Origin: Thermoprotei archaeon
GTDB taxonomy: Archaea; Thermoproteota; Thermoprotei; Thermofilales; B15-G2
Direction: 5' to 3'
DNA: 44,575 nucleotides
Assembly (NCBI GenBank): GCA_003650815.1
Contig: QMSB01000004.1
Location: 1 to 44,575, forward strand
The notes under the pieces were generated by a model. It did no database searches. It worked only from the letters and a program-made list of their open reading frames with translations, and had not been told where the DNA came from. Numbering within the stretch: position 1 is the first letter of the stretch; each line of letters starts with the position of its first letter. A program made the translations under genes and the position numbers. Positions 1 to 8,142 of the stretch are shown piece after piece.

Positions 1-81
1 AGACAAGATAGAGTCGAAGAAATATTACTAGATACCTCTATTCTCATATAGAATTTATTAAAAAACTTTCACTAAGTTTAG

Positions 82-131
82 TCAGCGAGGGTGATATTCA
101 TCATTAGTCAGACCGCTGAACGGGTCATCAC
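82..131 (-). ncRNA. C/D-box sRNA, double guide (box core; mature ends a few nt wider)
   Basis: Minus strand reads GTGATGA(C)-cccgttcagcggt(13 nt)-CTGA(D')-cta-ATGATGA(C')-atatcaccctcg(12 nt)-CTGA(D). All four boxes match consensus with canonical spacing; flanking TAG/CTA can pair. Confidence 0.85.
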
Positions 132-173
132 TCTACTATATTGTAATATATTGGACTCACTTATTTTCTCTAC

Positions 174-392
174 GTGAAGCGGATAGTCAAAGTAGGGCCT
201 CAGAGGACTCCTGACGGATACTTTATTGCAGTCGCTCCTCCAGAGGCTAAGTCGTATTTAAATGATTTCTCAAATATTGAAGTCGAGGAAATGGGGACAG
301 AAGTCATTATAAAGAGCCGAAGCAGAAGTACTTTAAAGAAAATTATTCTCGAATTGAAATCTAAGGGCTTTTACATCGAAGGACACCTATAG
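174..392 (+). CDS. Small hypothetical protein, 72 aa
   Basis: ORF with GTG start, plausible composition; no family recognised. Confidence 0.5.
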   Translation: MKRIVKVGPQRTPDGYFIAVAPPEAKSYLNDFSNIEVEEMGTEVIIKSRSRSTLKKIILELKSKGFYIEGHL

Positions 393-409
393 TAATCCTC
401 TCTTTTAGC

Positions 410-517
410 CTAAAGCCCTACTAATTCTTCATGTCTGCCTAGGAGTCTCAGGTAGTTGTTCTCAAGGAGATTCTCTTCCTTAGAGACTACATCAATGTTA
501 GCTAAAACTAGAACTCC
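410..517 (-). pseudogene. Possible gene remnant: start-less 35-codon open frame
   Basis: Minus frame reads GVLVLANIDVVSKEENLLENNYLRLLGRHEELVGL*, protein-like but preceded by in-frame stops and lacking a start codon. Confidence 0.3.
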
Positions 518-644
518 CTATTACTGTCTTTATTGACGTTAGCAGAAAACGGATTATAATATGAAAGAGGAAGCCGTCTTTACGTCATATAACCTTTTGA
601 AAATCTGAATTAAAGCTTAATATGTCATTTAGTCTATTTAATTT

Positions 645-1421
645 ATGCCTTATATAAGTGAGCTCACTGTTGATGAGGTTTATGATATTTTGAAGAAAAC
701 AGACACTGCTTATATTCCTGTAGGCTCCACTGAAGGTCACGGTTATCATCTGCCTATGGGTACTGACACATATATAGCTGAAGCAGTTTCTCTTCTAGCA
801 TCCGAGAAAACAGGAGGTCTCGTATATCCTTCAATACACTATTCGTTCGCTGGCGCTACTTCTGCTTTCAGGGGTACGATAACTATACCGTTAAGGCTTC
901 TCTCAGAGCTAGTTAAAGAGATAGTTAAGTGCCTCTGGGGGCAAGGCTTTAGAAAAATCTTTCTCATAAGTATTCATGGTCCAAACGAGCTCGCTCTGAA
1001 GACTGCTGTAAGAGAGCTTTATGAGTACGACGAAGTCTTAGCAGTATACTTTAACCCATATACGGTGATCAGAGAAGAAGTGTTGAAAGAAGGATTTGAT
1101 GAAGCATGGCTTGAAGCCTCTATTCTCTACGCTGCACTCAAAGTTCTAGGTAAAGATCATCTCACCGAGAAGTATCTTAAGAAGGTATCTGAAGAGAAAA
1201 TAATTCACGTTCCTGGGCTAAGCGAAATAACTAGAAAGGGTGGATACACTGGTTTTAGGTACACTGACTTTACTCAGCATATGCCCTGGCGACAGAATAT
1301 TAATTCTGAAAGAGGCTTGAAGCTACTAAAAGAAGCCGCAAATACACTAGCCGAGCTATCGATTTCGCTAGAAAAATACATAAATTATTTAAAAGAAAAG
1401 GGCTTTAAATACTATGTTTAA
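645..1421 (+). CDS. Creatininase / creatinine amidohydrolase family protein
   Basis: PVGSTEGHGYHLPMGTDT metal-binding motif and full-length family pattern. Confidence 0.85.
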   Translation: MPYISELTVDEVYDILKKTDTAYIPVGSTEGHGYHLPMGTDTYIAEAVSLLASEKTGGLVYPSIHYSFAGATSAFRGTITIPLRLLSELVKEIVKCLWGQGFRKIFLISIHGPNELALKTAVRELYEYDEVLAVYFNPYTVIREEVLKEGFDEAWLEASILYAALKVLGKDHLTEKYLKKVSEEKIIHVPGLSEITRKGGYTGFRYTDFTQHMPWRQNINSERGLKLLKEAANTLAELSISLEKYINYLKEKGFKYYV

Positions 1422-1434
1422 ATACTATCACTGG

Positions 1435-1689
1435 CTATACTTTGTCGTATACTGATGGATTCCAGTCACGTACCTCATATTCTTCTTTTTCTTCTTTCTT
1501 CAGTATTATCTTGAAGGGCGGCAGGTTATGCATGAGCACTACACCCGGACCCATTATATTACCCGGCATAAGCAGTGCGCCGACTCCAGTACGAGAGTAG
1601 TCTCCTAGCATTCTCCCATGGGAGACACTTAGAGTACAAGTGAGATGCCCAGACCCCAGCTTAGGGGCCAGGCGGGTTGATAATAGCAT
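1435..1689 (-). pseudogene. C-terminal remnant of sugar-1-phosphate nucleotidylyltransferase (left-handed beta-helix end)
   Basis: GRMLGDYSRTGVGALLMPGNIMGPGVVLMHNLPPFKIILKKEE resembles the C-terminus of archaeal GlmU/ST0452-type enzymes (GDxARTGVNxxIxPGxxIGPxxxVGPGVxxxxDVPP); nucleotidyltransferase domain absent. Confidence 0.6.
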
Positions 1690-1755
1690 TAAGTAAACAT
1701 TACACTAGCAATACTCAGTACTTTAACAGAAAACCATTAATATTTATTGGTTTAA

Positions 1756-1902
1756 ATGAAATATAATGCAGCATACAATATTTTAAGAAAGTATAGCGAC
1801 GTGAAATTGAGTGAAAAAGAGTTGAAGAGACTTCTTAATAGTCCTACAGCAGCATACGCATATTTGATTAAAGAACAGAAGTGGTTGAAAGAAAATATTT
1901 AG
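1756..1902 (+). CDS. Possible 48-aa small protein (MKYNAAYNILRKYSDVKLSEKELKRLLNSPTAAYAYLIKEQKWLKENI)
   Basis: Uninterrupted ATG-initiated frame, amphipathic composition, preceded by an AT-rich promoter-like stretch; too short for the ORF track. Confidence 0.35.
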   Translation: MKYNAAYNILRKYSDVKLSEKELKRLLNSPTAAYAYLIKEQKWLKENI

Positions 1903-1909
1903 TTTCTTT

Positions 1910-2045
1910 ACCCCGAAAAGGGAACACCCCACTAGCCCTTTCGGTCACCTGACCGAGGGGTAACCCGCTTGACCCCCCAGGTCACGATGAAAGGCCAGCC
2001 AGCCTAGAGCTAAAAGGGAGTCTCAAAAGTGAGATGTGCTCGGAA
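1910..2045 (+). ncRNA. GC-rich structured RNA candidate, strand inferred
   Basis: GC island in an AT-rich intergenic region: ACCCC..TCGGTC-acct-GACCGA-GGGGT nested hairpin, GACC-cccca-GGTC, TCTC-aaaagt-GAGA; TATA-like aatattta about 20-25 nt upstream. Confidence 0.5.
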
Positions 2046-2080
2046 ATGTAGAAGGTTATTTAATGTTTTAAAGAGTAATA

Positions 2081-3040
2081 GTGTTGATGAAAGTGGAGGT
2101 CTACGGTTTAGGCGAAGTACTAGTAGATATCATTCCTGAGGAGCCGGGTAAATATCGTGAAGGAACTAAGCTTACTGTACATTTTGGTGGAGCGCCAGCA
2201 AACACTATCATAGGTGTTTCTAGACTAGGGCATAAAGCAGGTTTGATAGCTGCTGTAGGCGAGGATCTTTTCGGAGAATTTATCCTAAGTACGCTTGAGA
2301 GAGAAGGAGTTTACACTAAGTGGGTTAAAGTCAAGAAGGCTAGAACGAGTTTAGCGTTTGTTGTGCTCGAGGAAGGTGGTGAGCGGTCGTTTTTCTTCTA
2401 CAGAAAGCCTTGGGTTGAGACAGCTGACACTATGCTTAAGCTATCTGATGTTGATTTAGATGACGTATTAAAGGCTAAAGTAGTGCATGTGTCTGGTGTT
2501 TCTACAGCATATGCTCCTCTAAGCGACACTGTTTTCGAAATAATGAGGGCTGCATATGAAAATGGTCTTGAAGCATCATTTGACCCTAACTATAGACCTG
2601 ATATCTGGGGATCTGGTGAGAGAGCTCTAAAAACTTTTGATAAGTATTTAAAGTATACTACTTTGCTTACAATGGGTTTAGATGAACTTACAAGCTTGTT
2701 CAATACATCAGATTACAGGAAAGTATCAGAAGAAGTCTTAGAAAAATATCCCTCGCTGAAGTGGGTTGCTGTAAGACTCGGAGCTAGAGGAGCATATGTT
2801 AAAACAAGGGAAACAGAAGTCTACCAGCCTGCTTTCAGAGTGAAGGCAGTAGACACTACTGGAGCAGGAGATGCTTGGACAGCAGGTTTCATAGTATTTC
2901 ATGTGCTTGAGGGGAGAGATCTAGAGACTTCTGTGAAGATAGCTAATGCTGTTGGAGCACTTACTTGCACAAAATACGGGGCTACGACAGCTCTGCCTAC
3001 GAGAACAGAGCTAGAAGAGTTTCTTAAGTCGCGTGACTAG
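2081..3040 (+). CDS. PfkB-family carbohydrate kinase
   Basis: N-terminal GEVLVDI, FGGAPAN, and C-terminal DTTGAGDAWTAGF signatures; start may be ATG at 2087. Confidence 0.92.
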   Translation: MLMKVEVYGLGEVLVDIIPEEPGKYREGTKLTVHFGGAPANTIIGVSRLGHKAGLIAAVGEDLFGEFILSTLEREGVYTKWVKVKKARTSLAFVVLEEGGERSFFFYRKPWVETADTMLKLSDVDLDDVLKAKVVHVSGVSTAYAPLSDTVFEIMRAAYENGLEASFDPNYRPDIWGSGERALKTFDKYLKYTTLLTMGLDELTSLFNTSDYRKVSEEVLEKYPSLKWVAVRLGARGAYVKTRETEVYQPAFRVKAVDTTGAGDAWTAGFIVFHVLEGRDLETSVKIANAVGALTCTKYGATTALPTRTELEEFLKSRD

Positions 3041-3077
3041 CTATTTAAACTAATATTATGTTATTTTAGCGATCTGA

Positions 3078-4136
3078 ATGATAGTATCTTGGTTTAATAC
3101 ACGTACTGCTTTTGAGAGAGGCGTCGAGAAGGTAATTAAGGAGCTGAATGATCTCAGAGTAGAGAAAGTCTTTCCAATAATAGTGGACGGCTCAGGGTCT
3201 CTCTACGATAGTATTCTCTACGATAAGGGAAGAAGTATCATTGGGGACGAGAAGCTGAAAGAGCTTTTCGATAAACTGCATAAGGCTGGAATAGAAGTTC
3301 ATCCGTGGATAGTTTCTCTTAATAGGCCTCATCCAGACTTTGTATCTAGACATAGAGACTGGTATGTAGTGAACAGGAACGGAGTGAGCTGTGTAGACAA
3401 GCCGCCTTACGTGGATCACTACAAGTGGTTATGTCCTTCGAGAGAAACTACGAGAAGATTTCTCGCAGAAACGGCTCTTGAAATAGTTTCTAAGTTCGAC
3501 GTTGAGGGTGTGCACTTAGACTACATTAGATTACCCGATGTAATTTTACCGATTCACTTCAGGAAGAGATATAAGCTACCTTTAGAGGCTAAGATATTGC
3601 CAGAATACGACTACTGTTACTGTAGCGTATGTAGGCAGAAGTATAAGGAGGAAACAGGAATAGATCCTATCGAGATAAAGTATTCTGACAAAATAAACTA
3701 TGAAAGATGGTTTAAGTGGAGAGCAAGGCAGGTATCTAGTGTAGTCGAGGAAGTCTACAAGAGTCTCAAGAAATATGATAGTGAACTAAAGCTTTCAGCA
3801 GCAGTATTTCCGACACCACTTATAGCATACAGATATGTTTTCCAGCAGTGGGCTTCCTGGAAAATAGACTTCCTGTGCCCCATGATATACCATAAATACT
3901 ACGAGAAACCAGTCGACTGGATACTAGAAGCTTCACTAGAATGTGTAGCTACAGGACGAGAAATATATGCAGGTATACACGCATACATGCTTGAAGAAAA
4001 AGAGGACGCGATGAAGGCTGTCAAACTAGCCCTTGAAAGCGGAGCAGACGGAGTGTGCTTCTTCCTCTACCCATTCCCTTATGAAAAACAAGTAGAGTAT
4101 TTCAAAGAGGCTGTAAGAAAATATACAGCTACTTAA
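3078..4136 (+). CDS. Glycoside hydrolase-like TIM-barrel protein (GHL10-like)
   Basis: IEVHPWIVSLN, EGVHLDYIRLP, CPMIYHKYY pattern of family 10-like glycosyl hydrolases. Confidence 0.75.
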   Translation: MIVSWFNTRTAFERGVEKVIKELNDLRVEKVFPIIVDGSGSLYDSILYDKGRSIIGDEKLKELFDKLHKAGIEVHPWIVSLNRPHPDFVSRHRDWYVVNRNGVSCVDKPPYVDHYKWLCPSRETTRRFLAETALEIVSKFDVEGVHLDYIRLPDVILPIHFRKRYKLPLEAKILPEYDYCYCSVCRQKYKEETGIDPIEIKYSDKINYERWFKWRARQVSSVVEEVYKSLKKYDSELKLSAAVFPTPLIAYRYVFQQWASWKIDFLCPMIYHKYYEKPVDWILEASLECVATGREIYAGIHAYMLEEKEDAMKAVKLALESGADGVCFFLYPFPYEKQVEYFKEAVRKYTAT

Positions 4137-4980
4137 CTCTAGCTGTAATAGCTCTAACGATATCTGTCTTAGTAACTATTCCTACTAAATCTTCTTTTTC
4201 ATTAACTACAGGTAAGCCGCTGATACCGTGATGTATCATAAGTCTAGCAGCTGAAACCAAGTCTTCGTTATCCCTCACTGTAATGGGATCAGGAGTCATT
4301 AAGTCTTCTGCAAGCGGTATTAGCGGAACCTTAACAACACCTCGTCTACCTCTTTCTCTGATATACTTAGCTTTTCTAAGATGATACTCTCTCATTATGA
4401 ACGGAGAAGAGAAAGTTACATCTCTTATAGTTATTATTCCTACGGGTTTTCTTTTTTCAACAACAACGATCCTAGAAATATTGTATCGAGCTAGCAGGTC
4501 TATTACTTTCATAGCCGAGTGATAGGGCTTGACTGTCACGACATTCTCTGTCATAAATTCTCTCACTAAAGCCAGTCCAGCACATTTATCCTTGTAGAAA
4601 TTACATAGATCAGTTTTAGTCAGGATCCCCTCTAAGGTCTCGTCTTCAGGGTCGAGAACTACTAGAGAGCTTATGGCTTTATTCACCATGGTTCTCGCAG
4701 CGTCAACTAGAGATTCGTCTGGATAGGTCGTGATAATGTTCTTTGTCATAACGTCTTTGACTAGTACCTCGTCTATGTCGTGTTCATTTTCTATACCTTC
4801 TAAGATTACTCGGGCAAAATCTTTTTGAGTGAATATTCCAATAGGCTTACTGTCTTCAATAACAATCACTCTATTGACGTTATATCTTAACATGAGTTTT
4901 CTAACATGAATTAAGGAATCGTTAGGGTGTACGACAACAGGGTCTAGTGTCATATAGTCTTTAACATAGTATCTCGTCAT
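4129..4980 (-). CDS. Protein with four CBS domains
   Basis: Four repeats of the type VKDVMTKNIITTYPDESLVDAARTMVNKAISSLVVLD...GILTKTDL. Confidence 0.92.
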   Translation of the reverse strand: MTRYYVKDYMTLDPVVVHPNDSLIHVRKLMLRYNVNRVIVIEDSKPIGIFTQKDFARVILEGIENEHDIDEVLVKDVMTKNIITTYPDESLVDAARTMVNKAISSLVVLDPEDETLEGILTKTDLCNFYKDKCAGLALVREFMTENVVTVKPYHSAMKVIDLLARYNISRIVVVEKRKPVGIITIRDVTFSSPFIMREYHLRKAKYIRERGRRGVVKVPLIPLAEDLMTPDPITVRDNEDLVSAARLMIHHGISGLPVVNEKEDLVGIVTKTDIVRAITARVK

Positions 4981-5088
4981 AGCTTCTCTATTTATCTAAC
5001 TTCTGCAGGCTAATAAAATACTCTTTCTATTTAAAAATACCAATTATCATAGTAATATTTTAGTGAAAAGTATAGAAAAATTTATATA

Positions 5089-5112
5089 AGGTATATAATT
5101 GATTATATACCT
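5089..5112. promoter_or_regulatory. Perfect inverted repeat AGGTATATAA-ttga-TTATATACCT, candidate operator
   Basis: 10+10 bp perfect dyad immediately after TATA-like TTTATATA (5081-5088) and about 20 bp upstream of the 5131 start. Confidence 0.75.
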
Positions 5113-5130
5113 AGAAGATAAATATTATAG

Positions 5131-5472
5131 GTGAAGCGTATAGGTGATACATGTGTACACGAACCCAAAACTCTTTGTGAGCTCGCTAAAGCTCTCTCCA
5201 TTTTGTCAAATCCCATTCGCTTGAGGATGATAGCCATGTTAGCGGAGAAACCTATGTATATATCAGAAATAGCACGAGAACTTAAGATACCTTATCCAAT
5301 AGCACATCTTCATCTATCAGCACTAGAAAGAGCAGGATTCATTAAAGGAGAGTATAAAATGTATACAGGGAAGCGAGCATATATCAAGAAGTACTATAGG
5401 GTAGTCTCTTTTAAAATAACTATTACTCCTGATAAAATAAGAGATTTAGCTAGAGGTGAGAGCTATGAATAG
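5131..5472 (+). CDS. ArsR-like winged-helix transcriptional regulator
   Basis: ALSILSNPIRLRMIAMLAEKPMYISEIARELKIPYPIAHLHLSALERAGFI wHTH pattern; GTG start. Confidence 0.88.
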   Translation: MKRIGDTCVHEPKTLCELAKALSILSNPIRLRMIAMLAEKPMYISEIARELKIPYPIAHLHLSALERAGFIKGEYKMYTGKRAYIKKYYRVVSFKITITPDKIRDLARGESYE

Positions 5473-5842
5473 TACTGAAGTGAAGGCGTTAATGGGCGTA
5501 GGGTTATTTGCAGCTGTTTTCGCTGTTCCCGTAGCTATGTTTTACTTCGCCGCTAGATATGGCTTAGACACGTGGATAGCGACAGCAGTTTCAGTACTAG
5601 CTATAATTGTAGGAGGAGCACTAGCTGTAGGTGCATTAGCTATCGCTTACGGCGCACTAGGTGAAGATGAAACCTATGCCAGGAGAATGTTGAGGAAGAT
5701 CAGAGAGGAATATGAGGAAAAGGAGCTAGCCTATAGTGCTCGCCAGAGGGCTATGCTTGAGGAGCTAGATGAGATAGCTGAATTGCTTAGAGAAATACGT
5801 GATTTACTCAAAGGTGAGTACGATGAGACGAGAAGGTACTGA
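5456..5842 (+). CDS. Membrane protein with C-terminal coiled coil (LLREIRDLLK tail)
   Basis: Two hydrophobic segments then charged helix; overlaps the upstream ORF. Confidence 0.8.
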   Translation: MRAMNSTEVKALMGVGLFAAVFAVPVAMFYFAARYGLDTWIATAVSVLAIIVGGALAVGALAIAYGALGEDETYARRMLRKIREEYEEKELAYSARQRAMLEELDEIAELLREIRDLLKGEYDETRRY

Positions 5843-5975
5843 TGAGAGGAAGCTTAAGTATGCCGATTTAAGCGATAGTGAGGTAGAGGAGCTTATTATG
5901 AAGCGTCTTAGGGAAATGAAAGAGCTTTTGAGAGAGATAAGGGATCTCTTAAAGGAGGCTGGGGGATATGAGTGA
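5823..5975 (+). CDS. 50-aa coiled-coil protein with LLREIRDLLK tail (absent from ORF track)
   Basis: ATG frame MRREGTDERKLKYADLSDSEVEELIMKRLREMKELLREIRDLLKEAGGYE*; overlaps both neighbours and shares the LLREIRDLLK motif with the 5456 product. Confidence 0.75.
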   Translation: MRREGTDERKLKYADLSDSEVEELIMKRLREMKELLREIRDLLKEAGGYE

Positions 5976-6780
5976 GTTATTTGATGAGTACTATACGGTT
6001 TTGAAGAGTAAGAGAGGAAGGTTGACTGCGGCGCGAAACGTAGTGTATGGGGGTGAAGTGCTTAAAGTAGCGGGTAGTCTCGTATTAAGAGAAGACACTG
6101 AAGTTTCTGTGCTGAAAGTTGCTGGGAGTTTAAAGCATATGGGCAACATTAAAGCTAAGGAGGTTAAGGTTTCGGGTAGACTAGAGGTTAAAGGATTTTT
6201 AAAGGCAGACGTAGTTAAAGTTGCTGGTTCGCTATTTGTCGGCGGAGACCTTATTGTTAATAATGTAGTTAAAGTAGCGGGGTCAGCTAAAGTGGGCGAG
6301 ACTGTTGTGGGGGGAGATGTGAAGGTAGCTGGAAGCTTAAAGACTAGTAGAATCAAGTGCTCTGTTTTTAAGTCTAGTGGAAGTATTCGTGCAGAGGATC
6401 TTTTAGCTAAGGAGGTTTACATAAGACTGCACTCGAGCGTATGTAGGATAAGTAATATTAGGGCTGATGTTATTGAAGTGAAATTACGTGAAGAAGAGGA
6501 GTGGTCTCTCGGAGAGTTTGTTGTGAGAGCTCTTAGCAGTTTTCTAGAGTGCTTTGATGTAGATTTAGAAAGAGAGGGGAGACTGTATTCTGAGAAGATA
6601 GCTGGGAGAGATGTCTACTTAGAGAACACTACATGTAGGCTTGTTGAAGGAGACTGTGTTGAGATAGGTCCAGAGTGTGATATTGATAAGGTTGTATATA
6701 AAGTGGATGTATCGGTTCATCCGTCTTCTAAAGTGAGAAAAATAAAGAAAATGACGAGTGGTCAGAGCAGCGGGGCTTAA
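5968..6780 (+). CDS. KVAGSL-repeat beta-solenoid protein, bactofilin-like/polymer-forming
   Basis: About seven KVAGSL-type repeats (LKVAGSL, LKVAGSL, VKVSGRL, VKVAGSL, VKVAGSA, VKVAGSL, FKSSGSI). Confidence 0.75.
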   Translation: MSELFDEYYTVLKSKRGRLTAARNVVYGGEVLKVAGSLVLREDTEVSVLKVAGSLKHMGNIKAKEVKVSGRLEVKGFLKADVVKVAGSLFVGGDLIVNNVVKVAGSAKVGETVVGGDVKVAGSLKTSRIKCSVFKSSGSIRAEDLLAKEVYIRLHSSVCRISNIRADVIEVKLREEEEWSLGEFVVRALSSFLECFDVDLEREGRLYSEKIAGRDVYLENTTCRLVEGDCVEIGPECDIDKVVYKVDVSVHPSSKVRKIKKMTSGQSSGA

Positions 6781-7385
6781 GGATATATTTTTTCTCCCAT
6801 TAACTTAGGGTCGTTATCGTATATTTCTTTTATATGGAAGAGGTAGACTGGTGTCTTGCTCCAATCTCTTGCTTTTCTTCCTCCATGAAAGAGATCGTGT
6901 ACCGCGTTCACGTACTTCCAGTAAATATCATTTTCGTGTATAGTTACTGTGCACCTAACTTCGTAAGTTATGTTAGGTGGTATGTAGAAGAGTATAGTTG
7001 CTTCAGGGTTTTCAAGAACATTTACCCAGGTATGCTTCTTGGCGAGTTCTATTGAGGTCAGTTTTGTAAAGTCTACTTTATCTTCGTCGTAAACTGTCTC
7101 AAGGAGTATCTTAAGAGCTGTGATTCGATCAACTCCTCTTGATAATTGTTCTAGAATAATATTTGTAGCTGTTTCTAAGTACTCTTCCTTTACTATGAAG
7201 CCTACTCCTTTAATGGAAGCATTTAGTCCTGCTGGTCCGTAAGTGGCTACAGCGGGAGTATGTCTAAGAAAGCCTATTAAAAAGTCTTCTCTAGTACTCT
7301 TTCCTTCGATTACTCTTTTTATGAGTTCTTTTCTCTCAACGAAAATATTTTTAATAAATTTGCTAGGTAGAGGCGCTTTTTCCAC
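6777..7385 (-). CDS. Hypothetical protein, 202 aa (possibly FMN-binding split-barrel-like)
   Basis: Full-length ORF; weak resemblance to PNPOx-like folds only. Confidence 0.6.
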   Translation of the reverse strand: MEKAPLPSKFIKNIFVERKELIKRVIEGKSTREDFLIGFLRHTPAVATYGPAGLNASIKGVGFIVKEEYLETATNIILEQLSRGVDRITALKILLETVYDEDKVDFTKLTSIELAKKHTWVNVLENPEATILFYIPPNITYEVRCTVTIHENDIYWKYVNAVHDLFHGGRKARDWSKTPVYLFHIKEIYDNDPKLMGEKIYP

Positions 7386-7399
7386 GTATATTTAATTGG

Positions 7400-8101
7400 C
7401 TAAATGTACTTAAGTGCTTTGACTGGTATACTATGAAGCCTAGCGATTTTGTCTGCTGTCTTTCGAACAACTATAAGCGCAAAAACTCCTATGGGTACTG
7501 ATTTAGTTATTCTACAGGCTTCTAGTAAAGCTGAAATTGTTGCCCCTGAGCGGACGATATCGTCTACTATGAGTATGTTTTCTCCAGGCTTTAGAGTGCT
7601 TTTAGGTAAATATAAATAAGAGTAGATTCCACTGGGAAAAACTCTCTTAACTTCAATAAACTCTCTTACACCAATTTCTTTCTTATGTTTAGCTATAGCT
7701 ATTCCTACTCCAAGTTTTTCAGCTATGAGCACGGCTAAAGGTATACCATCGGTCTCTATAGTCAATACTTTGTCGACATTATTGAATTCTCCTACAGCTA
7801 CGCTAGCTACTAGGCTTAATAGCTGAGTATCGCTAATCACTTTAGAGACGTCTATGATTCCGTCAGTAACTCTTATTTTCCTGTCAAGGAGCTTTGGGAG
7901 CAGCTCCTTGTAAAACTTATCGATTATTTCTTTTGCTCTCTCAGCTCCAGGCAGGATTCTGCCGTTGATATACTGGCTGAGAAGAGAGGGAGATAAATTG
8001 AATATAGGGGATAGTTCATCGTAAGAAAACTCCTTTTTAAGTGCCTTTAAAACCTCTATCGACACTAGTTTGAGCCTGAGGTGTTCTAACTTACTCGGCA
8101 T
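7400..8101 (-). CDS. HTH-phosphoribosyltransferase fusion regulator (GfcR-like)
   Basis: N-terminal HTH (LSPIFNLSPSLLSQYINGRILPG) plus PRPP-binding ILIVDDIVRSGATISALLEA. Confidence 0.82.
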   Translation of the reverse strand: MPSKLEHLRLKLVSIEVLKALKKEFSYDELSPIFNLSPSLLSQYINGRILPGAERAKEIIDKFYKELLPKLLDRKIRVTDGIIDVSKVISDTQLLSLVASVAVGEFNNVDKVLTIETDGIPLAVLIAEKLGVGIAIAKHKKEIGVREFIEVKRVFPSGIYSYLYLPKSTLKPGENILIVDDIVRSGATISALLEACRITKSVPIGVFALIVVRKTADKIARLHSIPVKALKYI

Positions 8102-8142
8102 TCAAATACATAAAATAGTGATAAGAGCTTAAAAAAGTTTTA

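Noticed and set aside
1955-1975. GTAACCCGCTTGA resembling RNase P CR-V
   Set aside because: No CR-I or other conserved RNase P elements at suitable distance; island far too short.
5991-6356. 121-aa minus ORF rich in T/P/L
   Set aside because: Antisense shadow of the KVAGSL repeats; repeat-derived composition.
5968-6360. Tandem DNA repeat or CRISPR-like array
   Set aside because: Periodicity is at protein level (KVAGSL) with synonymous variation, not conserved DNA repeats with spacers.
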